Positions 27,043 through 34,307 of a stretch of 64,000 nt of DNA are shown here, in pieces. Every line of letters starts with the position of its first letter. Position 1 is the stretch's first letter. The notes below the pieces were generated by a model. It was not told where the DNA came from. It saw nothing but the letters and a program-made list of their open reading frames with translations, and made no database searches. Origin of the DNA: Elusimicrobiota bacterium (GTDB taxonomy: Bacteria > Elusimicrobiota > Elusimicrobia > FEN-1173); assembly GCA_016715645.1 (NCBI GenBank), contig JADJZR010000004.1:232531-296530 (forward strand), written 5' to 3'. Made by a program: the position numbers and the translations under genes.

Positions 27043-28569
27043 ATGAACAAGCTCCTTGAAGTCCGTCCTGGGGGGATCGTTCCGCCATTTCTGATCGAAT
27101 ATGGGATTGCGACGATGGCCGTCGGGATTTGTACGGCTGTTTGTTTCGCCATGTTCCCGTTTTTCGAGCTGACCAACCTGGTCATGGTCTACCTCCTGGG
27201 CGTGCTGGCGGTGGCGGCCAGGGGGCGCCGGGGACCGGCGGTTGCGGCTTCCGTCTTGAGCGTGTTGGGTTTCGATTTTTTCTTCGTCCCACCGCGGTTC
27301 ACGTTGACGGTGGCCGACGTGCAGTACGTCTGGACCTTCCTGGTCATGTTCGTCGTCGCGATGCTCATCAACCACCTCACCATTCGCCTGCGCTCTGAGG
27401 CTGAAGCGGCCCGGGTGGGGCAGAGGCGGACGGCCCTGATGCACGCGTTCACCCAGCAGCTCGCGGGCGCGCGCGGGACGGATCAAGTCCTGAAGATCGC
27501 CGTGGACCATGTGGCGAAGGTCTTCCAGGGAGCGGCGGTGGCCCTCCTCCCGGGCGCGACGGGCCCGTTGGACGTGAATGCCGTTTCGGGCGGACCGGCG
27601 GAGCTGGGCGACAAGGAGCGTGGCGTCGCGCAATGGGTGTACGAGCGGGGACAACCGGCCGGCGCGGGGACACCGTCGCTCCCCACGGGAGATGCCCTTT
27701 ACGTTCCTCTTCTGGGGGATAAAGTCGCCGTTGGGGTATTGATGGTTCTCCCCCGCACACCAGCGCTTCTCCTAGGGGACCAGCGGCATCTCTTGGATTC
27801 GTTCGCCCATCAGATCGGGCTGGCCCTGGAAGTGGACCGGCTCGGCGAAAGCGCGCGGAAGGCCGAGATGGAAGCGGAGACGGAGCGGTTGCGGAGCGGG
27901 CTCTTAAGCTCGGTCTCCCACGATTTTCGGACGCCGCTGGCGGCCATTCTGGGTTCGGCCGGGGCCCTCTTGGAGAGGGAGGGCCTTCGTTCGGACGGTC
28001 CCGTCCGGGAGCTTTTGGAGAACATCCAGGCGGAATCGGAACGGCTTTCCCGCCTCGTGCAAAACCTCCTGGAAGCCACCCGGTTGGAGAGCGGCGCGGT
28101 CCGCATTCAAAAAGAACTGTACCCTCTGGAGGAAGTCGTCGGGAGCGCCTTGGAGCGGCTGGAGAAAGCCCTCGGTGGCCGCGAGGTCTTGGTGGACATC
28201 CCGGAGGACTTGCCGCCCGTCCCCATGGACGGGACGATGGTCGAACAGGTGTTCGTCAACCTGCTGGAGAACGCGGCCCGGCATGCGCCCTCGGGCCCCA
28301 TCGAGGTGTCGGCCAAGGCGGAAGGAGGCGCGGTCCTGATCGCGGTGGCCGACCGAGGGCCCGGGTTGAAGGAGGAGGACCGGGAACGCGTGTTCGAGAA
28401 ATTCTATCGGGGCAAGGCCTCCCCCGGGGCCGGGCTCGGCTTGGCGATCTGCCGGGCGGTGGTGAACGCCCACGGAGGACGGATTTGGGCGGAAAGCCGG
28501 ACGGGGGGCGGGGCCGCGTTCCGTTTCACCCTCCCATGGCCCGATCCCACGCAGGTTGGAGCTCAATAA
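27043..28569 (+). CDS. KdpD-type sensor histidine kinase without the N-terminal KdpD/USP domains
   Basis: Corresponds to the C-terminal half of KdpD. In order: four membrane segments of the DUF4118 type (residues ~20-110), a GAF-like domain, the phosphoacceptor helix SSVSHDFRTPLAAILGSAGA, and the ATPase domain with NLLENAARHAPSG, DRGPGLKEED and GAGLGLAICRAVVNAHGG. The ATG at 27043 has GGTGGGG before it; an ATG at 26989 is in frame but lacks such a site. The KdpD and universal-stress-like input domains are on a separate protein at 34.3-36.7 kb. The stop overlaps the kdpE start as TAATG. Confidence 0.88.
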   Translation: MNKLLEVRPGGIVPPFLIEYGIATMAVGICTAVCFAMFPFFELTNLVMVYLLGVLAVAARGRRGPAVAASVLSVLGFDFFFVPPRFTLTVADVQYVWTFLVMFVVAMLINHLTIRLRSEAEAARVGQRRTALMHAFTQQLAGARGTDQVLKIAVDHVAKVFQGAAVALLPGATGPLDVNAVSGGPAELGDKERGVAQWVYERGQPAGAGTPSLPTGDALYVPLLGDKVAVGVLMVLPRTPALLLGDQRHLLDSFAHQIGLALEVDRLGESARKAEMEAETERLRSGLLSSVSHDFRTPLAAILGSAGALLEREGLRSDGPVRELLENIQAESERLSRLVQNLLEATRLESGAVRIQKELYPLEEVVGSALERLEKALGGREVLVDIPEDLPPVPMDGTMVEQVFVNLLENAARHAPSGPIEVSAKAEGGAVLIAVADRGPGLKEEDRERVFEKFYRGKASPGAGLGLAICRAVVNAHGGRIWAESRTGGGAAFRFTLPWPDPTQVGAQ

Positions 28570-29267
28570 TGGAAACTGAAAAGACGTTGCTCGTGATCGA
28601 GGATGAACCCGCGATATTGCGCTTCCTGCGCCCGTCGCTGGAAGGAACGGGCTGGCGGGTGTTGGAGGCGGCCACGGGGCGGGCGGGGCAGGACTTGGCG
28701 GCCACGAAGAAGCCCGACGTGATCCTCTTGGACCTGGGGCTCCCGGACGGAGACGGCCTGGACGTCCTGAAGACGCTCCGCCAGTGGACATCGGCCCCCA
28801 TCATCATCATTTCCGCCCGGGGCCATGAAAAGGATAAGATCGCCGGCCTGGACGCCGGCGCCGACGACTACCTGACCAAGCCCTTCGGGATCGCGGAGCT
28901 TATGGCCCGTTTAAGGGTGGCCCTTCGCCATGCTTCGTCGCGGCCGGAGGACGCTCCGCCCGTGTACGAGCGTGAGGGATTGAAAGTCGACTTGACGACC
29001 CGGCGCGTGTGGCTCCGCAAGAAAGAGGTCCGATTGTCTCCCCAACAGTACGACGTGCTCTCGGCGCTGGTCCGCCACGCGGGCCGAGTGGTGAGCCACA
29101 AGCAACTTCTCAAGGAGGCCTGGGGCGAGGACCGCGTCGTGACGCCGGAATCCGTCCGCATCTTCGTCCACCAGCTCCGCCGAAAGATCGAACCTGACCC
29201 CGTCCGTCCCCGTTGCCTCAAGACCGAGCCCGGCGTTGGGTACCGTTTGGAATCTCCGAACGAATAG
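28569..29267 (+). CDS. kdpE: KdpE response regulator
   Basis: A 232-residue OmpR-family regulator. The receiver has the acidic pair in IEDEPAILRF, the phosphorylated Asp in VILLDLGLPDGDG and the Lys in DYLTKPFGIAEL. The C-terminal winged helix includes LSPQQYDVLSALVRHAGRVV and ESVRIFVHQLRRKIE. It should activate kdpFABC on potassium limitation or osmotic stress. It is translationally coupled to the kinase upstream. The kdp structural genes start about 420 nt downstream, after two palindromic repeats. Confidence 0.93.
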   Translation: METEKTLLVIEDEPAILRFLRPSLEGTGWRVLEAATGRAGQDLAATKKPDVILLDLGLPDGDGLDVLKTLRQWTSAPIIIISARGHEKDKIAGLDAGADDYLTKPFGIAELMARLRVALRHASSRPEDAPPVYEREGLKVDLTTRRVWLRKKEVRLSPQQYDVLSALVRHAGRVVSHKQLLKEAWGEDRVVTPESVRIFVHQLRRKIEPDPVRPRCLKTEPGVGYRLESPNE

Positions 29268-29334
29268 GCCCGGCAATCCGCCGGGGTGACGATTCTTAAG
29301 TTACGGGCATTGGGTTTAAATTGAGACAAAATTG

Positions 29335-29452
29335 GTAACTGCTCAGGTCCCTCACCCTGCCCTCTCCCAAGAGGAGAGGGAAATTCTTTTTTTTCCTTCC
29401 CCTCTTGGGGGAAGGTGCTCCGAAGGAGCGGATGAGGGACCTGGGCAGTTAC
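29335..29452. repeat. MITE-like palindromic element, copy 3
   Basis: Ends GTAACTGCTCAGGTCCCTC and GAGGGACCTGGGCAGTTAC are near-perfect inverted repeats. The flanks CAAAATTG (29327-29334) and CAAAATTT (29453-29460) match at 7 of 8 positions, a target duplication. The internal hairpin is GCTCC-GAA-GGAGC, and it is smaller than copy 2 because it lacks the nested element. It lies between kdpE and the kdp structural genes. Confidence 0.8.
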
Positions 29453-29470
29453 CAAAATTTAAAAATTATC

Positions 29471-29573
29471 ACTTCCCTCACCCTACCCTCTCCCAAGAGG
29501 AGAGGGAATGAACTTCAATGTTTTTCCTCCTCCGCTTGGGACAAGGTGCCGCGAAGCGGCGGATGAGGGGAAG
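29471..29573. repeat. MITE-like palindromic element, copy 4 (degenerate ends)
   Basis: CTTCCCTCACCCTACCCTC at one side and GGATGAGGGGAAG at the other, with CCCTCTCC/GGAGAGGG and the hairpin GCCGC-GAA-GCGGC between. The GTAAC terminus is missing and I see no clean target duplication. It is in tandem with copy 3, 18 nt apart. Confidence 0.7.
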
Positions 29574-29692
29574 CTTTATCTAAACTGCATTTATCTTAAC
29601 GGACTTTTAACAGTTCGTGAATGGAACCTTTACGGCCTTCCGCGCTATCCTGAAATCGACAGGCGACGCATCTTTGATGGGAAGGAAGTGAC
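29574..29692 (+). promoter_or_regulatory. kdp: Leader region of the kdp structural genes
   Basis: The sequence between the last repeat and the first small kdp gene should hold the KdpE-dependent promoter. It has AT-rich patches (TTATCTTAACGG, ACTTTTAACAG), but I cannot assign a KdpE box with confidence. GGAAGGAAGTGAC before 29693 supplies the ribosome-binding site. Confidence 0.35.
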
Positions 29693-29773
29693 ATGGACAT
29701 CGTCTATATCGGTTTGACCCTGGGCCTTTTGGCCCTTTCCATCGGCTTCATCGTGCTTTGCGAGAAGCTGTAA
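29693..29773 (+). CDS. Tiny membrane peptide at the head of kdpFABC
   Basis: A 26-residue single-pass peptide, MDIVYIGLTLGLLALSIGFI with the tail VLCEKL. Short hydrophobic ORFs of this type, often ending C(E/D)(R/K)L, commonly precede kdpF. A good AAGGAAGTG site sits upstream, and the stop is 11 nt before kdpF with AAGGAGAAA between. Its role is unknown; it could be a KdpF-like stabilising subunit. Confidence 0.65.
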   Translation: MDIVYIGLTLGLLALSIGFIVLCEKL

Positions 29774-29784
29774 GGAGAAATCCC

Positions 29785-29868
29785 ATGATTTATTGGATCG
29801 GCGGAATTCTGACTGTATTGATCCTGGGCTATCTGTTGGTGGCCCTCTTGAAACCGGAAATATTTTAA
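29785..29868 (+). CDS. kdpF: KdpF small subunit
   Basis: Twenty-seven residues: MIYWIGGILTVLILGYLLVA, then LLKPEIF, the classic KdpF form with a single helix and the KPE(x)F end. It stabilises the KdpFABC complex in the membrane. The AAGGAGAAA site is 5-10 nt upstream, and its stop overlaps the kdpA ATG (TAATG). Confidence 0.88.
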   Translation: MIYWIGGILTVLILGYLLVALLKPEIF

Positions 29869-31607
29869 TGAACGCGAACAACCTCACGCAGTGCCTCATC
29901 ACCCTGGGCGCCCTCCTGATTTTGGTCAAGCCCCTGGGCGCGTACATGGCCCGTATATATGAAGGCGAGCCGACGTGGCTCGGCAAAGCCCTGGGGCCCG
30001 TGGAGCGCCTCATCTACAGGCTCTCCGGCGCGGGTGGGAGGGAAATGAACTGGAAGACCTACGCTGTGGCCTTCATGCTCTTCAACATCGTGGGCCTATT
30101 CGTCGTCTACGCGCTCCAGAGGCTCCAGTATCTTCTGCCCCTCAACCCCATGGGGTTGGGGGCTGTGACGCCGGACTCTTCCTTCAACACGGCGGTTAGC
30201 TTTGCCACCAACTCCAATTGGCAGGGCTACGGCGGCGAGACCACCATGAGCTATCTCACCCAGATGGCGGGTTTGACCGTGCAGAATTTCGTTTCCGCGG
30301 CTTCGGGAATGGCGGTGCTGGTGGCCTTCATTCGAGGGTTTAGCCGAAAACAGGCCCAGACTATTGGCAACTTCTGGGTGGACCTGACCCGGGGCACGCT
30401 CTACATCCTGCTACCACTCTCCGTGGCGGTGGGGCTGGGGATCGCTTCCCAGGGCGTGGTTCAGACCTTCAAGCCGAGCGTCACGGTGCCCTTCTTGCAG
30501 GCCGCGGTTGACGTTAATGGCGCCGCCGTGACCACGCAGACTCTGGCGGTGGGGCCAGCGGCCTCCCAAATCGCCATCAAGCAGTTGGGGACAAACGGCG
30601 GCGGTTTCTTCAACGTGAACTCCGCTCATCCTTTCGAGAACCCCACGCCGTTCTCCAACTTCCTGCAGGTTCTCTCCATCCTGCTCATCGGAGCGTCGCT
30701 CTGCTATACGTTCGGCGTCTTGGTGAAGGACCGACGGCAGGGCTGGGCGATTCTGGCGGCCATGTTCCTCCTGTTCATTCCCTTGCTCTGGCTGGAGGTG
30801 GCTCAGGAACAACGGGGCAATCCGCTCCTGGCCAAAATAGGGGTGGACCAATCCGCTTCAGGCCTCCAGCCGGGCGGGAACATGGAAGGCAAGGAGACGC
30901 GCCACGGCATCGCTCAGTCGGCCATCTGGGCGACGGCGACGACAGCGGCCTCCAACGGCTCCGTCAATTCCATGCACGACTCCTTCACCCCGCTGGGCGG
31001 CTTGGTGCCGCTCTTCCTGATGCAATTAGGCGAGGTGGTCTTCGGCGGGGTGGGCTCGGGCCTCTACGGCATGCTGCTCTTCGCCGTCATCGCGGTCTTC
31101 ATCGCCGGGCTCATGGTGGGCCGCACACCGGAGTACCTGGGCAAGAAGATCGAGGCCTATGAAATAAAGATGGCCTCCCTCGGCATTTTGGTGCCCTGCG
31201 CCGTGGTGCTGATCGGCACGGCTGTCGCCGTCGTCTCCAATGCGGGTCTGGCAACTATCTACAACCCGGGGCCCCACGGGTTCAGTGAGGTTCTCTACGC
31301 GTTTTCTTCGGCGGGAAATAACAACGGCAGTGCCTTCGCGGGGCTCGGCGCCAACAACCCCTTCTACAACCTCATGCTGGGGCTGGCCATGTTCTTCGCC
31401 CGTTACTGGATCGCGATCCCCGTCCTGGCCCTGGGAGGGTCCCTGGCCGCGAAGAAGGCGGTGCCCCCTTCCGGCGGAACGCTGCCCACGGACACCCCTC
31501 TGTTCGTGTTCTTCCTGATCGGGACGGTACTCCTGGTGGGGGCGTTGACCTTCTTGCCGGCTCTGGCGCTCGGTCCTATCGTCGAGCATTTGATGATGGT
31601 TCCTTAG
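29868..31607 (+). CDS. kdpA: Potassium-transporting ATPase subunit KdpA
   Basis: The potassium channel-like subunit of the high-affinity KdpFABC pump, 579 residues. It has the family's ten or so membrane segments and repeated selectivity-filter-like glycines: NTAVSFATNSNWQGYGGETT, KQLGTNGGGFFNVNSAHPFE, and FSSAGNNNGSAFAGLGANNP. The extension LEVAQEQRGNP with GGNMEGKETRHG is also characteristic. The frame is intact and codons are mostly C- or G-ending, unlike the pyr/pur genes. It starts coupled to kdpF and is followed by kdpB after 9 nt. Confidence 0.97.
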   Translation: MNANNLTQCLITLGALLILVKPLGAYMARIYEGEPTWLGKALGPVERLIYRLSGAGGREMNWKTYAVAFMLFNIVGLFVVYALQRLQYLLPLNPMGLGAVTPDSSFNTAVSFATNSNWQGYGGETTMSYLTQMAGLTVQNFVSAASGMAVLVAFIRGFSRKQAQTIGNFWVDLTRGTLYILLPLSVAVGLGIASQGVVQTFKPSVTVPFLQAAVDVNGAAVTTQTLAVGPAASQIAIKQLGTNGGGFFNVNSAHPFENPTPFSNFLQVLSILLIGASLCYTFGVLVKDRRQGWAILAAMFLLFIPLLWLEVAQEQRGNPLLAKIGVDQSASGLQPGGNMEGKETRHGIAQSAIWATATTAASNGSVNSMHDSFTPLGGLVPLFLMQLGEVVFGGVGSGLYGMLLFAVIAVFIAGLMVGRTPEYLGKKIEAYEIKMASLGILVPCAVVLIGTAVAVVSNAGLATIYNPGPHGFSEVLYAFSSAGNNNGSAFAGLGANNPFYNLMLGLAMFFARYWIAIPVLALGGSLAAKKAVPPSGGTLPTDTPLFVFFLIGTVLLVGALTFLPALALGPIVEHLMMVP

Positions 31608-31616
31608 GAGATTGAG

Positions 31617-33683
31617 ATGAAAAAGACCTATTCCATATTCGATCCCGCTCTCGTGAAACCGGCGCTCTGGGAGGCGGTCAAGAAGCTCAACCCCCGCCAC
31701 CAGATCAAGAACCCTGTGATGTTCGTGGTGGAGGTGGGGAGCGTCCTGACCACGGGCCTCTGGCTCCAGGCCGTGGTGGGCCGGGGCGAGGCGCCCACGG
31801 GGTTCATCCTGGGCGTGTCGCTCTGGCTGTGGGTCACCGTGGTCTTCGCGAACTTCGCCGAAGCCCTGGCCGAGGGGCGCGGCAAGGCCCAGGCGGCCAG
31901 CCTCCGCGCGTCGCGCAAAGACACCGCCGCCAAGAAGCTCCCGGAAGGAAAGCGGGGCAAGAAACCCGTCACGGTCTCCGCCGCACAGCTCCGCAAGGGC
32001 GACGTTGTTCTCGTCGAGGCGGGCGACCTCGTGCCCATGGACGGCGAGGTGATCGAGGGTGTGGCTTCCGTCAACGAGGCGGCCATCACGGGTGAGTCCG
32101 CCCCGGTGATCCGCGAGTCGGGCGGGGACCGCAGTGCGGTCACTGGGGGGACGCAGGTCCTTTCGGATTGGCTGGTGGTGCGGGTGACCGCCAACCCCGG
32201 CGAGACTTTCCTGGACAGAATGATCTCCATGGTGGAGGGCGCCCGACGGCAGAAGACCCCCAACGAGATCGCTTTAAACATCTTGCTGGCGGGAATGACA
32301 ATCATCTTCCTCCTGGCCACGGTAACGCTACTGCCCTTCTCCATATATAGCGTCACCGCCGCCGGGAGCGGCTCGGTGGTGACCGTCACCGTGTTGGTGG
32401 CGCTTTTGGTCTGCCTCATCCCCACAACGATCGGGGGCTTGCTCCCCGCCATCGGCATCGCGGGGATGGACCGGATGATCCGGGCCAACATCATCGCCAT
32501 GTCGGGCCGGGCCGTGGAGGCCGCCGGGGACGTGGACGTTCTGCTCTTGGACAAGACGGGGACCATCACCCTGGGCAACCGGCAGGCGGTGGCCTTCGTG
32601 GCGGCCGACGGGACCTCGGCGGAGGCCCTGGCGGACGCGGCGCAGATCGCCTCGCTTTCCGATGAAACTCCCGAGGGCCGCAGCATCGTGGTCCTCGCCA
32701 AGGAAAAACACAATATCCGAGCCCGGCATGTGCACGAACTGGGGGCGACGTTCATCCCTTTCTCCGCTCAGACCCGAATGAGCGGCGTGGATTTGAGCGA
32801 CGGACGCCGCATCCGCAAGGGCGCGGCGGACGCCATCGAGGCCTACGTCCGGCAGGAGGGCGGGGCTTACCCCGGGCCCGTCCGGACGGCGGTATCGGCC
32901 ATCGCCAGGACGGGCGGCACGCCGCTTGTCGTGGCCGACCGGGGGCGCGTTCTCGGCGTTGTCCACTTAAAGGACATCGTGAAGGGCGGAATCAAGGAGC
33001 GCTTCGGCGAGCTCCGCCGCATGGGGATCAAGACCATCATGATCACCGGCGACAACGCGCTGACCGCCGCGGCCATTGCGGCGGAAGCCGGTGTGGACGA
33101 CTTCCTACCCCAGGCCACGCCCGAAGCCAAGCTGAAGCTGATCCGCGATTACCAGGCCGGCGGAAGGTTGGTCGCCATGACCGGCGACGGCACCAACGAC
33201 GCCCCCGCGCTGGCCCAGGCGGACGTGGCCGTGGCCATGAACACGGGCACCCAGGCGGCGAAGGAGGCCGGGAACATGGTGGACCTGGACTCCAACCCCA
33301 CCAAACTCATCGAGATCGTGGAGATCGGCAAACAGCTTCTCATCACGCGCGGGGCGCTCACGACCTTCAGCATCTCCAACGACGTGGCCAAATACTTTGC
33401 CATCATCCCGGCGGCTTTCGCGGGCACCTACCCCGCGCTGGCGGCGCTTAACGTCATGGGTTTGTCGACCCCGGCCAGTGCGATCCTGTCGGCGGTGATC
33501 TTTAACGCGCTCATCATCGTGGTCCTCATCCCGCTGTCGCTCAGGGGTGTGACGTACCGCGCCCTTGGGGCCAGCCGCCTCCTGCGCGACCACGCGCTGG
33601 TGTACGGAATGGGCGGCTTGATCGCGCCCTTCATTGGCATCAAGGCCATCGACATGATCCTGGCCGCTTTGCGTTTAGTTTAA
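31617..33683 (+). CDS. kdpB: Potassium-transporting ATPase subunit KdpB
   Basis: The P-type ATPase subunit that powers K+ uptake, 688 residues. The phosphorylation site is in LLLDKTGTITLGNRQAV, the actuator motif is AITGESAPVIRESGGDRS, and the hinge motif is MTGDGTNDAPALAQADVAVA. Membrane segment 4 has VCLIPTTIGGLLPAIGIAGM, the Kdp-type sequence. TAGGAGATTGAG precedes the ATG. The gene is intact. Confidence 0.97.
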   Translation: MKKTYSIFDPALVKPALWEAVKKLNPRHQIKNPVMFVVEVGSVLTTGLWLQAVVGRGEAPTGFILGVSLWLWVTVVFANFAEALAEGRGKAQAASLRASRKDTAAKKLPEGKRGKKPVTVSAAQLRKGDVVLVEAGDLVPMDGEVIEGVASVNEAAITGESAPVIRESGGDRSAVTGGTQVLSDWLVVRVTANPGETFLDRMISMVEGARRQKTPNEIALNILLAGMTIIFLLATVTLLPFSIYSVTAAGSGSVVTVTVLVALLVCLIPTTIGGLLPAIGIAGMDRMIRANIIAMSGRAVEAAGDVDVLLLDKTGTITLGNRQAVAFVAADGTSAEALADAAQIASLSDETPEGRSIVVLAKEKHNIRARHVHELGATFIPFSAQTRMSGVDLSDGRRIRKGAADAIEAYVRQEGGAYPGPVRTAVSAIARTGGTPLVVADRGRVLGVVHLKDIVKGGIKERFGELRRMGIKTIMITGDNALTAAAIAAEAGVDDFLPQATPEAKLKLIRDYQAGGRLVAMTGDGTNDAPALAQADVAVAMNTGTQAAKEAGNMVDLDSNPTKLIEIVEIGKQLLITRGALTTFSISNDVAKYFAIIPAAFAGTYPALAALNVMGLSTPASAILSAVIFNALIIVVLIPLSLRGVTYRALGASRLLRDHALVYGMGGLIAPFIGIKAIDMILAALRLV

Positions 33684-33695
33684 AGGAGACACTCT

Positions 33696-34280
33696 ATGTA
33701 TTTAGAACAGCTCATCATCTCCGCGCGGGCGGTTGTGGTCTTCACGGTCCTCACCGGGCTCGCCTATCCCGTCCTCATGACCGGCGCGGCTCAGGCGCTC
33801 TTCCGGGAGCAAGCCAACGGTAGCTTGATCGTCAAAAACGGGAAGGTTGCGGGGTCGCGCCTTATCGGCCAGCCCTTCGATGACCCCAAATTCTTTTGGG
33901 GCCGCCTCTCCGCCACGGGCCCCGTCGCCTACAACGGTGCGGCCTCATCGGGCTCCAACCTCGGCCCCTTAAACCCGATGCTTCGTAAAGCCGTCCAGGA
34001 CCGGATCGCCGCCCTGCGGAGCACCGATCCCGGGAACCCGGCTCCCGTTCCTGTCGACCTGGTGACCTCCTCCGGCAGTGGCTTGGACCCCCACATCTCT
34101 CCCGCCGCCGCCCTGTATCAGTCGCCGCGCGTGGCGCGGGCGCGGGGAATCTCTGAAGACTCCGTCCGCGAAACCGTCGATCGTCACACCCAAGGGCGGT
34201 TCCTCGGCGTGCTGGGCGAACCGACGGTGAACGTCCTCGAACTTAATTTGGCGCTGGAGGCCATAAAATGGGACCGCTGA
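33696..34280 (+). CDS. kdpC: Potassium-transporting ATPase subunit KdpC
   Basis: A 194-residue subunit with one N-terminal membrane helix (VVVFTVLTGLAYPVLMTGAA). The periplasmic domain has GQPFDDPKFFWGRLSATG, SSGSNLGPLNP, and the C-terminal LDPHISPAAALYQSPRVARA. All are standard KdpC motifs. It bridges KdpA and KdpB and affects ATP affinity. AAGGAGACACTCT lies before the ATG. The next gene, the KdpD-like input protein, starts 27 nt later. Confidence 0.96.
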   Translation: MYLEQLIISARAVVVFTVLTGLAYPVLMTGAAQALFREQANGSLIVKNGKVAGSRLIGQPFDDPKFFWGRLSATGPVAYNGAASSGSNLGPLNPMLRKAVQDRIAALRSTDPGNPAPVPVDLVTSSGSGLDPHISPAAALYQSPRVARARGISEDSVRETVDRHTQGRFLGVLGEPTVNVLELNLALEAIKWDR

Positions 34281-34307
34281 CCCGGGGCCGTGGTTTTAGG
34301 GGAACCT

